Of a stretch of DNA of 14,877 nucleotides, positions 1-8,407 are shown one piece after another. The position numbers and the translations under genes are program-made. Every line of letters starts with the position of its first letter. Position 1 is the first letter of the stretch. The notes under the pieces were generated by a model. It was given only the letters and a program-made list of their open reading frames with translations, was not told where the DNA came from and made no database searches. The stretch is from an uncultured Bacilli bacterium (lineage in GTDB: Bacteria; Bacillota_I; Bacilli_A; RF39; UBA660), in assembly GCA_947588665.1 (NCBI GenBank), contig CANPYU010000011.1, positions 1 through 14,877 on the forward strand, read 5' to 3'.

Positions 1-733
1 CAATTTCAGCGCGAGAACGAATAGTTATGCTGCCACGTCCAGTTTCATAAGCCTTTTTGATACCCGAATTACCAAGAATTATGGCACCGGTTGGAAAATC
101 TGGTCCTTTAATATATTGCATTAATCCCATTGTATCAATATCAGGATTATCTATGTAGGCTACACATCCATCGATAACTTCTCCTAGATTATGGGGGGGA
201 ATATTTGTTGCCATACCGACGGCGATTCCGGTAGTACCATTTACTAAGATATTAGGAAAGCGTGATGGTAAAATTTCTGGCTCTTGTTCTGATTCATCAA
301 AGTTAGGAGTAAAATTTACTGTATCTTTTCTAATATCTCGCAGTAATTCTAATGATATTTTGGATAATCTTGATTCAGTATAACGCATGGCTGCTGCGCC
401 ATAACCTTCAATATTACCAAAGTTACCATGACCATCTACTAACATATAACGATAACTAAAATCTTGAGCCATTCGAACCATAGCTTCATATATACTTGAG
501 TCTCCATGAGGATGATATTTACCCATGACGTCTCCTACAATACGAGCACTTTTTTTATGAGGTTTATCGGGGGTGTAACCAGATTCATACATTGAATATA
601 AAATACGGCGATGAACTGGTTTTAATCCGTCCCTTAAATCGGGTAAGGCGCGAGCTACAATAACACTCATGGAATATTCAAGAAATGAATCTTTTACTTC
701 TTTTACAATATTATTTTTTTCTAATCTATCCAT
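1..733 (-). CDS. gyrA: DNA gyrase subunit A, N-terminal part (runs off left edge)
   Basis: This is the breakage-reunion subunit of DNA gyrase, which with GyrB introduces negative supercoils ahead of replication forks. The first 244 codons are present; the rest lies beyond the left edge. Reading the minus strand, the protein starts [10 protein letters not shown] and soon shows [19 protein letters not shown], typical of the start of GyrA. The winged-helix region contains [20 protein letters not shown], and the catalytic tyrosine lies in AAMRYTESR. The quinolone-determining positions read HGDSSIYEA, with serine and glutamate at the usual Gram-positive positions, so no classic resistance substitution is visible. 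The ATG at 733 is preceded by TAGGAGGTG, which overlaps the gyrB stop codon; the gap to gyrB is 11 bp, so translation is probably coupled. ParC is the alternative for this fold, but adjacency to gyrB at the origin favours GyrA. Confidence 0.97.
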   Translation of the reverse strand, partial: MDRLEKNNIVKEVKDSFLEYSMSVIVARALPDLRDGLKPVHRRILYSMYESGYTPDKPHKKSARIVGDVMGKYHPHGDSSIYEAMVRMAQDFSYRYMLVDGHGNFGNIEGYGAAAMRYTESRLSKISLELLRDIRKDTVNFTPNFDESEQEPEILPSRFPNILVNGTTGIAVGMATNIPPHNLGEVIDGCVAYIDNPDIDTMGLMQYIKGPDFPTGAIILGNSGIKKAYETGRGSITIRSRAEI

Positions 734-744
734 TTAAACACCTC

Positions 745-2661
<1,917 letters not shown>

Positions 2662-3750
2662 TTATTCCTCCTTTACTTTACCATTTATAACATGAAATAT
2701 TTTAGATTTCGCTAATAAGTTTGAAGCCACAAAATCTATTTCAGTAGTAGTTATAAATGTTTGTAACTTATCATCAAGTAATGTTAAAATATTATTTATT
2801 TTTTCTTGATCTAATTCACTAAATAGATCATCTAAGATGAGAATAGGTTTTTTCCTTAGATTATCTTCAATATTTTTTATTTCCGCGAGTTTAAAAGCTA
2901 TCACACTGTTTTTTTGCTCACCGACAGATGAAAATTCTTTAACAATTTCTTTATCAACTATAAATTCAACATCATCATGTTGAGGGCCAAATAGGGTTTT
3001 TCCCATAATTATTTCCCGGGAAATATTTTTTTCATACATATGTAGTAATTGCTCTTTTGTTTTATTTTTGTATTCACTTTTGTAATTTAATGATAAATGG
3101 CCTTTGTTAGTGATTTTAAAATAAATATCAGAGATATACTTATTAATGTTATTTAAAAAATCTTGTCTAATGGAAACAATTTTTAAACCAGTATTAATTA
3201 GTTCTTCAGTTAAAATATTTAAGAAATCATGATTAAAATTATTTTTTTTACTAAGGGCTTTTAAATAGGAATTTCGCTGTTTTAAGAGCTTGTTATAAGT
3301 ATTTAAATACATGAGGTACTCTCGGTTGATGCCAGATATTTCTATATTTAAAAGTCTCCTTCGGGTCATAGGGGTATCTTTAATTATTTTTAAATCATCA
3401 GGATTAAATAAAATAACATTAACTTTAGTTATATAATCACTTATTTTAGAAATTTTGTTATTATCAATTTTAATGTGTTTACCTGTATCACTTATAACTA
3501 TCTTATAACTATTTAAAATATTATCCATGATTAGGCCTTCTATTTTAGCAATATTTTTGCCTTTTTTAATTACAACATTTTCATTGCCTAAACGGAATGT
3601 TTTGGTAAGTCCTAAGATATAAATTGCTTCAACTAAATTTGTTTTACCCATACCATTCTTGCCATAAATGATATTTGTTTCTGGACTAAATTTTAGATCC
3701 AGAGATTCGTAATTACGAAAATTGATTAATTTTAAACTTCTAATTTCCAT
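2662..3750 (-). CDS. recF: DNA replication and repair protein RecF
   Basis: RecF is an SMC-like ATPase that acts with RecO and RecR to load RecA onto gapped DNA. The 362-residue length is normal. The Walker A motif GKNGMGKT lies at residues 30-37. The ABC signature region is FSSVGEQKN at about 273-281, a variant of the more common SxGQQK form. Walker B and the D-loop are ILILDDLFSELD at about 303-314. The N-terminus LKLINFRNYESLDL is the conserved RecF opening. The ATG at 3750 has an upstream AGGGG at suitable spacing. A promoter-like sequence lies in the 89-bp gap upstream, so recF-gyrB-gyrA may be transcribed separately from dnaA-dnaN. The upstream neighbour is a ComK-like gene rather than the usual yaaA. 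Confidence 0.98.
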   Translation of the reverse strand: MEIRSLKLINFRNYESLDLKFSPETNIIYGKNGMGKTNLVEAIYILGLTKTFRLGNENVVIKKGKNIAKIEGLIMDNILNSYKIVISDTGKHIKIDNNKISKISDYITKVNVILFNPDDLKIIKDTPMTRRRLLNIEISGINREYLMYLNTYNKLLKQRNSYLKALSKKNNFNHDFLNILTEELINTGLKIVSIRQDFLNNINKYISDIYFKITNKGHLSLNYKSEYKNKTKEQLLHMYEKNISREIIMGKTLFGPQHDDVEFIVDKEIVKEFSSVGEQKNSVIAFKLAEIKNIEDNLRKKPILILDDLFSELDQEKINNILTLLDDKLQTFITTTEIDFVASNLLAKSKIFHVINGKVKEE

Positions 3751-3815
3751 TTTTTGCCCCTACTTTGTTGATTTTAAAAAATTTGGTATTTTGATGTACT
3801 CCTATACCTAAAGAT

Positions 3816-3844
3816 ATTATATCATAAAATTTTGGCTATTTAAA
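3816..3844 (-). promoter_or_regulatory. Candidate promoter for recF-gyrB-gyrA
   Basis: Read on the minus strand, there is a perfect TATAAT at 3816-3821 with a TG one base upstream (extended -10, TATGATATAAT). A weak -35 TTTAAA sits 17 bp further upstream at 3839-3844 and overlaps the stop codon of the ComK-like gene. It lies about 65 bp before the recF start. Recognised by pattern only. Confidence 0.55.
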
Positions 3845-4292
3845 GTTGTTTTTTTAGATTTTGCCGCATTAAAGTTGATTCCAAACGAGTGGCTCGGAGA
3901 ATTTGTTTATCTAAAATATAATAGGTAATATTTAGTATGACTTTTTGCATATTTTTGAACTCGATAATGACATGATTATGGTTATGGGGATAGTAATTTA
4001 AAACATTAGTTAAATTAATCCAACAACATTTGAGATTGCGACTAGAATGAGTAGGAACTAAAATCATAACTTTTCTTTCATTAAGAATAATTGGGGGTTT
4101 ATAAGGACTACCTAATAAATAGGAACTACCTTGTTGTCTACCTTCGAGACTTGAGCCATTTAGATAACAATTATGAATAACTATATCTATAGTAGGTTCA
4201 TCAATGATAAAAGTTCTTTCATTTTCAATAATCTCCGTCATACTTTCTTTAGGAATTAAAAGATTAGTTTTATCTGTTATAATATAAGGCAT
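3840..4292 (-). CDS. ComK-family transcription regulator, C-terminally short, between dnaN and recF
   Basis: The 150-residue product resembles ComK, the competence master regulator of Bacillus that binds the minor groove of AT-rich sites and activates DNA-uptake genes. Conserved ComK features are visible in order: a Cys at 42 followed by NGSSLEGR (45-52), KPPIIL (65-70), VPTHSS (79-84), CCWI (89-92, CGWI in Bacillus) and a final RATRLEST (133-140) matching the region before the ComK C-terminus. The B. subtilis protein is about 192 residues; this one stops where the extra tail would begin. The ATG at 4292 has a perfect AAAGGAGG nine bases upstream. The gene lies in the dnaN-recF slot normally held by yaaA/rlbA, separated by about 90 bp on each side and carrying its own extended -10 sequence. 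Family assignment is from recalled motifs; whether it controls competence is inference. Confidence 0.8.
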   Translation of the reverse strand: MPYIITDKTNLLIPKESMTEIIENERTFIIDEPTIDIVIHNCYLNGSSLEGRQQGSSYLLGSPYKPPIILNERKVMILVPTHSSRNLKCCWINLTNVLNYYPHNHNHVIIEFKNMQKVILNITYYILDKQILRATRLESTLMRQNLKKQL

Positions 4293-4324
4293 AAAAAATT
4301 GCCTCCTTTCATATAAATAACTAT

Positions 4325-4333
4325 GTTATATCA
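4325..4333 (-). promoter_or_regulatory. Candidate extended -10 promoter of the ComK-like gene
   Basis: On the minus strand this reads TGATATAAC inside TATGATATAAC, an extended -10 element about 33 bp before the start codon. No good -35 hexamer is seen at 17 bp (CAAATT). Together with the 96-bp gap from dnaN, it suggests the gene can be transcribed independently of dnaA-dnaN. Confidence 0.45.
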
Positions 4334-4388
4334 TATTTAGAAAGCAAAATTTGTCGAACCATAGGGAAAATATTTGTTTTTGGTCTTA

Positions 4389-5507
4389 TTAATATGTTTT
4401 AATTGGTAAAATTAATTGAATTAGGGACTCATCAGTTAAAGATTTGATAATTAATGGTTTAACATCACTGTTAAGTAATAATAATATTTCATCTTCTTGC
4501 ATAGTTTTTATAGCTTCAAGCATATATTTTGAGGAGAAGGAAATTTCTAATTTTTCTTTATTATTAGTTTCGACGGTTAATTGTTCTTCAACTTTTCCTA
4601 TTTCTGAGGCATAAGAATTGATGATCATTTTGGTATTATCTAAAGACATTTTGACAATATTTTTATCTTTACCTTGAGTTAAAAGAGCGGCACGATCAAT
4701 CGCGTCATTAAAGTCTTTTTTATTAACTTTAATAATATAAGCAAACTCACTAGGTATTAGATTTGATGTATTTGGGTAATTACCACTTAATAAATTAGTT
4801 TGGAAATTAATATTTTTATAGATAAATAACGCTTTATTATTAAATATGTGCATTACAACGTCTTCTTCATCAGTAATAATTCTTTCTAATTCCATTATAT
4901 TTTTACCAGGAATGACTATTTCAATATCTTTTTCTATTGGTGTTGATAACTTAACATTTTTTTTCGCTAGACGATAAGAGTCAGTTGCAGTTGTTTCCAA
5001 AACATCTTTGCTAAATTTAAAGTTAACACCAGTTAAAATTGGTCTTAGTTCTTGATTTGAAATAGCAAATACTGTTTGATTAATAATAGTTTTAAAAATG
5101 TCACCTTTAATTATTATAGGCTCTTTACTAAGTTCTAACTTTACATCTGGATAATCATTGATATCTAAACAATTTAAGTTGTATTGGTTGTTATCAGTAT
5201 AAATTTTGATTTTTAAACCATCGATAACTTCAAAATTGATAATATCACTAGGCATTTTTCTGACAATATCTAAAATATATTTACTTTGAATTATTATGCC
5301 ACCTAAGTTGGTAATTTGTTTAATATTTTTGGCTTCAATTAATACTTTAATAGTTAGTTCTGAGTCACTTGCGGTTAAGTTTAAGCCTTCTTTTGTTAAT
5401 TCAAATTTGATACCATTTAAAACAGGGATTACGTTTTTAGTAGATATTGCTCTTATAACATCATTTAATCCTTCTAATAAAACATTTTTTTCAATTGTAA
5501 ATTTCAT
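4389..5507 (-). CDS. dnaN: DNA polymerase III beta subunit (sliding clamp)
   Basis: This is the ring-shaped processivity clamp that tethers DNA polymerase III and other factors to DNA. It is 372 residues long, normal for the family, with three clamp domains of roughly 120 residues each. Recognisable features are the start MKFTIEKNVLLEGLNDV, the first-domain segment NVIPVLNGIKFEL, the second-domain segment ISNQELRPILTGVNF and TATDSYRLA, and the C-terminal LLNSDVKPLII followed by LIQLILPIKTY. The near C-terminal LILPIKTY is the standard end of Firmicute clamps. The ATG at 5507 is preceded by AGAAGGAATAAAT. It lies 146 bp from dnaA; that gap has a possible -10 (TATAAT, 5542-5547 on the minus strand) and origin-like elements. 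The stop codon is TAA. Confidence 0.98.
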   Translation of the reverse strand: MKFTIEKNVLLEGLNDVIRAISTKNVIPVLNGIKFELTKEGLNLTASDSELTIKVLIEAKNIKQITNLGGIIIQSKYILDIVRKMPSDIINFEVIDGLKIKIYTDNNQYNLNCLDINDYPDVKLELSKEPIIIKGDIFKTIINQTVFAISNQELRPILTGVNFKFSKDVLETTATDSYRLAKKNVKLSTPIEKDIEIVIPGKNIMELERIITDEEDVVMHIFNNKALFIYKNINFQTNLLSGNYPNTSNLIPSEFAYIIKVNKKDFNDAIDRAALLTQGKDKNIVKMSLDNTKMIINSYASEIGKVEEQLTVETNNKEKLEISFSSKYMLEAIKTMQEDEILLLLNSDVKPLIIKSLTDESLIQLILPIKTY

Positions 5508-5529
5508 ATTTATTCCTTCTTTCTAAAAT

Positions 5530-5658
5530 ATATTAGTATTTATTATACTGTTAGTAATGTTTGTAAGTAGTTTTTGAGCCTTTATTTAAGGCAAAATTAA
5601 TAATTTTTATTGTTGATAATTGTTTGTTTATTAACATTATACTAGAGTTTTATCTACA
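5530..5658 (-). other. dnaA-dnaN gap with near DnaA boxes and TACT-rich tract; candidate unwinding half of a bipartite origin
   Basis: Read in the dnaA-to-dnaN direction, a near-box TGTAGATAA overlaps the dnaA stop codon (5650-5658). A second near-box TTATCAACA follows at 5611-5619. Then comes a small GC patch with a 5-bp inverted repeat, GCCTT and AAGGC (5578-5592), and then an AT tract rich in ACTA and TACT (about 5530-5572). The order box, GC patch, trio-like tract matches the B. subtilis unwinding region, where DnaA trios lie downstream of GC-rich DNA. Both boxes have one mismatch to TTATNCACA, so this is suggestive only. Confidence 0.4.
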
Positions 5659-7000
5659 ATTTTGATTTTATTTCTTTGATAGTCCTTTCTAGCTCGGTGT
5701 TAGATATTAATTCTTTTTCAATTTTATCACAGGCAAATATAACTGTTGAGTGGTCTCTACCTCCAAATTCTAGGCCAATTCTTGGAAATGTTTCGTCTGT
5801 TTCGAGCCGACAGAGATACATCGCTAGTTGTCTTGGATGAGCGACTTTATTACTTCTTTTTTTGCCTTTCAAATCATCAATGGTTATATTATAATGATCA
5901 GCGACGGCTTTTTGGATTTTGGTAATATTATTGTTAGAATAAATGTTTTTATTAACAAAATCTTTTAGGGCTTCACAAGTAAATTCTAAATCTATAACTT
6001 TGGGAACAATCATCGCGGTATAAGCCATAAGTCTATTTACGGCTCCTTCTAAAAATCGAACATCATTTTGACAAGCATTAGCTATATATTCAATACTTTC
6101 TTCTTTCATTAAATTAGCTAGGCTAGTGTTTTCAATTTTTTTTCTAATAATCCGGCATCGAAGGTCAAAGTCGGGAGGATATATATCTACTGGTAGTCCC
6201 CACATAAATCGGGAACGAAGGCGTTCCTCTAATATTTTTAGGTCATCCGGTGAACGATCACTGCTGATAATTATTTGTTTATTTGATTGATGAAGGTAAT
6301 TGAAGGTGTTAAAGAATTCTTGTTGGGTTTTTTCGGCACCAACTAAGTATTGGATATCATCAATTATTAAAACATCGATATTACGGTATTTATTTTTAAA
6401 TTCGGTTGCATATTCTAAAGTGTTTTTAGCATTATCAGGATTAGCAATATTAGTATATTCGGTCATAAATTCGTCGCAAGTACAGTAGAGGACTTTACGA
6501 TTAGAGCTTGCAGTAATATAATTTCCGATCGCATGCATTAAATGCGTTTTGCCAAGGCCACTTTTTCCATAAATAAATAAAGGATTATGGATGCGTCCAG
6601 GAGCTTCAGCAACGGCCATTGCGGCTACTTTAGCTAAACGATTAGTGTCGCCCACTACAAAATTATCAAAATTAAGATTGGGATTTAAGTTAGTATTAAA
6701 ATTATTGTTGATAACTTCTTCTTTATTAACAGGTGGGGGTGGAAGAGTATCTAATTCTTCTTCTAAAACAAATTCTATATCATAGTTTATATTATTGATA
6801 TTATATAAAGTTCTTTCTATTAAAGAATAATAGTTATCGCCAAGCATACGTTTGTGGATTTCCATTGGAACTTCAAAAGTAATTTTAGTGGAGGTTAAAG
6901 AAACTATTTTTAAATCGTTGAACCAAGCATGAAATGATGCTGGATTAATTTCTTTATATATGTTATCAAGAAATGTTTTTAGTAATGAGTCTTTATCCAT
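5654..7000 (-). CDS. dnaA: Chromosomal replication initiator protein DnaA
   Basis: DnaA binds DnaA boxes, assembles on single-stranded DNA at the origin and recruits the helicase. It has 448 residues. Domain I (about 1-80) includes SFHAWFNDL. Domain II is a short proline- and asparagine-rich linker (about 82-110). The AAA+ domain III has Walker A GKSGLGKT (145-152), Walker B VLIIDDIQ (210-217) and the arginine-finger region EERLRSRF (258-265). Domain IV, the DNA-binding domain, carries the signature GGRDHSTVIFACDKI (413-427). The ATG at 7000 is preceded by GGGGTGAAGG. Two DnaA boxes lie about 90-110 bp upstream of the start, so autoregulation is likely. The gene is transcribed away from the long origin region and is followed by dnaN. 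The stop codon is TAG. Confidence 0.99.
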   Translation of the reverse strand: MDKDSLLKTFLDNIYKEINPASFHAWFNDLKIVSLTSTKITFEVPMEIHKRMLGDNYYSLIERTLYNINNINYDIEFVLEEELDTLPPPPVNKEEVINNNFNTNLNPNLNFDNFVVGDTNRLAKVAAMAVAEAPGRIHNPLFIYGKSGLGKTHLMHAIGNYITASSNRKVLYCTCDEFMTEYTNIANPDNAKNTLEYATEFKNKYRNIDVLIIDDIQYLVGAEKTQQEFFNTFNYLHQSNKQIIISSDRSPDDLKILEERLRSRFMWGLPVDIYPPDFDLRCRIIRKKIENTSLANLMKEESIEYIANACQNDVRFLEGAVNRLMAYTAMIVPKVIDLEFTCEALKDFVNKNIYSNNNITKIQKAVADHYNITIDDLKGKKRSNKVAHPRQLAMYLCRLETDETFPRIGLEFGGRDHSTVIFACDKIEKELISNTELERTIKEIKSKL

Positions 7001-7041
7001 AAACCTTCACCCCGCTTATAGTCCTAATGTTTTGTAAGATA

Positions 7042-7047
7042 ATTGTA
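7042..7047 (-). promoter_or_regulatory. Possible dnaA -10 element
   Basis: The minus strand reads TACAAT about 42 bp upstream of the dnaA start. The matching -35 position reads TTTATT and is weak. The DnaA boxes at 7091-7110 lie just upstream of it, a position suited to autoregulation. Confidence 0.35.
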
Positions 7048-7090
7048 TCGCAAAAAAGGTCGAAAATAAAGATAAAAATGTAAAAAAAAA

Positions 7091-7110
7091 TTATTCACAA
7101 GTTATACACA
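7091..7110 (+). promoter_or_regulatory. DnaA box pair upstream of dnaA
   Basis: TTATTCACA (7091-7099) and TTATACACA (7102-7110) match TTATNCACA and are spaced 11 bp start to start, about one helical turn, so bound DnaA would sit on the same face. They lie upstream of the dnaA promoter region. Confidence 0.8.
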
Positions 7111-7400
7111 TAGTTTTTCTTAGTGTTTATCGCTAATTAAAGAGTTATAAACACTACTAACAAAATATAATTTTGATTAATTAACAATTAACAATGTAAA
7201 TTTTTAAGTAAATTGTGGAATATGTTAGTAAATATAAAATGTTTTTATTTTGGTTAGATTTTATTTATGATGGATAATTTTTCTTAAATGTTTATAAGTA
7301 AGTTGTTATTCACTTTTTAATTAAAAAAAGTTGTTGATTAGATATACGGGGATAAGTTTTTTGAAATAGATGATTGTTAATAAGATGTGAATGAAAAAAA

Positions 7401-7418
7401 TTATCCACATTATCCACA
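7401..7418 (+). promoter_or_regulatory. Two abutting consensus DnaA boxes
   Basis: Two perfect TTATCCACA boxes stand head to tail with no spacer. A near-box TGTTGATAA follows 6 bp later in the opposite orientation (7425-7433). These are the strongest DnaA sites in the window. Confidence 0.88.
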
Positions 7419-7494
7419 TTTTATTGTTGATAACTTTAGTTAAATTTACATATTAATTAAAATTTCTTGATTAATTGTTTTTTATGTATTAAAT

Positions 7495-7523
7495 TTGACT
7501 TTACGTTTTTTTTATGTTATTAT
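7495..7523 (+). promoter_or_regulatory. Promoter of the 88-aa gene next to oriC
   Basis: TTGACT (7495-7500) and TATTAT (7518-7523) are separated by 17 bp, with an extended TG one base before the -10. This is a strong sigma-A type match, 25 bp before the start codon. Confidence 0.75.
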
Positions 7524-7547
7524 ATTCAAGCGATTGGAGGGGTTTAG

Positions 7548-7814
7548 ATGTACGAGTTGTGTTTAGATAAAGCGTGTATTTATTTATCTAATTGTGCTAA
7601 TATTGGTATGGCTGAGTTTGCTAATTTTTATAAACTTTTTGATACTGTTTTTTCTTTAGATTCCGATCTTAAAGATAAATTACACACATTTGGCCGATTA
7701 CTTGTTGGTGTATCTATAAATGATATTTTAACATATGATGATGAAGCTTTAATTGAATTTCAAAAACGTAAATTAATGAATTGCTTAGATTTAATGTATA
7801 CATTTAAGAGATAA
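7548..7814 (+). CDS. Unrecognised 88-aa protein encoded beside oriC
   Basis: I do not recognise this protein. It starts MYELCLDKACIYLSNCANIG and ends in a basic MYTFKR. It has four cysteines (5, 10, 16, 79), three clustered near the N-terminus with no histidine partners, so a metal site is not clear. No signal peptide or convincing membrane helix is seen, and it looks like a small, mostly helical cytosolic protein. It is probably a real gene: it has a near-consensus promoter, a strong TTGGAGGGG ribosome binding site before the ATG and AT-rich codon use like its neighbours. It lies between the DnaA boxes and rpmH, where Bacillus has no such gene. A role linked to replication is only a positional guess. 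Confidence 0.7.
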   Translation: MYELCLDKACIYLSNCANIGMAEFANFYKLFDTVFSLDSDLKDKLHTFGRLLVGVSINDILTYDDEALIEFQKRKLMNCLDLMYTFKR

Positions 7815-7851
7815 GTTATTATTTTATCTTTAAGTATTGTATTTAAAATTC

Positions 7852-7880
7852 TTGACTATTTGTTAATAAAATATTATAAT
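7852..7880 (+). promoter_or_regulatory. Strong promoter of rpmH
   Basis: TTGACT (7852-7857) and a perfect TATAAT (7875-7880) are separated by 17 bp, 35 bp before the rpmH start. This is an excellent sigma-A promoter, as expected for a ribosomal protein gene. Confidence 0.85.
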
Positions 7881-7915
7881 TAAACTACTTGAAATTTTTA
7901 GAGGAGGTGGAGTTC

Positions 7916-8038
7916 ATGAAAAGAACATATCAACCAAATAATCGTAAAAAAGCTAAAAAACATGGATTTTTTGCTCGTAAAGAGTCAAATGTATTAAAGA
8001 GTAGACGTAAAAAAGGTCGTAAAGTTTTAGCTAGATAA
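7916..8038 (+). CDS. rpmH: 50S ribosomal protein L34, unusually short (40 aa)
   Basis: L34 is a very small basic protein of the large ribosomal subunit. The N-terminal [18 protein letters not shown] and the C-terminal RRKKGRKVL are classic L34 sequence. The ATG at 7916 follows a strong GAGGAGGTGG site. The protein has 40 residues, while Bacillus L34 has 44. Alignment by eye places the missing four residues in the middle, where the family normally has a conserved KNGR-type segment; here FARKES runs directly into NVLKSRR. The reading frame is intact, so this is an in-frame deletion rather than a frameshift. The gene lies immediately upstream of rnpA, as in nearly all bacteria, and its stop codon is part of a following hairpin. 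Confidence 0.96.
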   Translation: MKRTYQPNNRKKAKKHGFFARKESNVLKSRRKKGRKVLAR

Positions 8039-8065
8039 CCACTTTTTTAGAGTGGTATTTTTTTT
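8038..8065 (+). terminator. Intrinsic terminator or attenuator between rpmH and rnpA
   Basis: ACCACT (8038-8043), a 7-base loop and AGTGGT (8051-8056) form a 6-bp stem followed by A and eight T (8057-8065). The stem begins at the last base of the rpmH stop codon. It probably reduces read-through so that L34 is made in excess over RnpA. Confidence 0.75.
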
Positions 8066-8082
8066 GAAAGTAAGTGATTAGC

Positions 8083-8406
8083 TTGAAAAAATATGAAGTG
8101 GTAAAGAAGAACGTGGATTTTAATGATATAATTTTAAATGGAAGATGTTTTAAATCTAAATATTATAATATATATTATAAGGATGGAATAAAAGATTATC
8201 CTATGTTTGGATTGGCTGTTAGTAAAAAATGTGGGAATGCAGTTGAAAGAAATAAAATTAAAAGGAGACTTAGATATATTATAGATAAAAATAAAAAATT
8301 GTTTTCAAATAAGCATAATTATATTATAATGGTAAAGAAGGGTATTTTAAATATTACATTTCAAGAGATGGAAAAAAATTTAGTGGATACTGTGGAAAGG
8401 ATATAA
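8083..8406 (+). CDS. rnpA: Ribonuclease P protein component
   Basis: RnpA is the protein cofactor of RNase P, which removes 5' leaders from tRNA precursors. The RNA-binding signature is clear: FGLAVSKKCGNAVERNKIKRRLR contains the conserved RNR motif variant (RNKIKRRLR), and an aromatic F-rich N-terminal region precedes it. From the TTG at 8083 the protein has 107 residues and begins MKKYEVVKKNVDFNDI, which matches the usual RnpA start. An alternative GTG at 8074 would add three residues (MIS). Neither start has a strong ribosome binding site; AAGTGA lies upstream of the TTG. The gene sits between rpmH and yidC, the standard order, and ends one base before the yidC ATG. Confidence 0.95.
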   Translation: MKKYEVVKKNVDFNDIILNGRCFKSKYYNIYYKDGIKDYPMFGLAVSKKCGNAVERNKIKRRLRYIIDKNKKLFSNKHNYIIMVKKGILNITFQEMEKNLVDTVERI

Positions 8407-8407
8407 A

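Larger units (their letters stand above)
7001..7494. other. Origin of replication (oriC), DnaA-box region
   Basis: This AT-rich non-coding region lies between divergent dnaA and the right-arm genes. It contains four boxes matching TTATNCACA, all on the plus strand: TTATTCACA (7091-7099), TTATACACA (7102-7110) and two TTATCCACA (7401-7409, 7410-7418). One-mismatch boxes occur at 7145-7153 and 7306-7314 (plus strand) and at 7289-7297, 7375-7383, 7386-7394 and 7425-7433 (minus strand). A 7-bp ATTAACA unit is repeated twice at 7180-7193. No coding potential or RNA gene was seen. Gene order, box clustering and divergent transcription all support oriC. Confidence 0.93.

Noticed and set aside
4360..4390. 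AT-box-like A-tract and T-tract pattern upstream of the ComK-like gene, a possible ComK autoregulatory K-box
   Set aside because: The match to AAAA-N5-TTTT is imperfect, no second properly spaced box was found, and such patterns are frequent by chance in DNA this AT-rich.
5296..6785. Plus-strand open frames over dnaN and dnaA
   Set aside because: They are antisense shadows of conserved genes with low-complexity hydrophobic translations.
7180..7193. ATTAACA tandem repeat as an iteron-type origin element
   Set aside because: Only two copies occur in very AT-rich DNA; this is not enough to propose a binding array.
7807..7832. Stem-loop after the 88-aa gene as a terminator
   Set aside because: The 8-bp stem is almost all A-T, the loop is 9 bases and no T-tract follows, so it is too weak to call.
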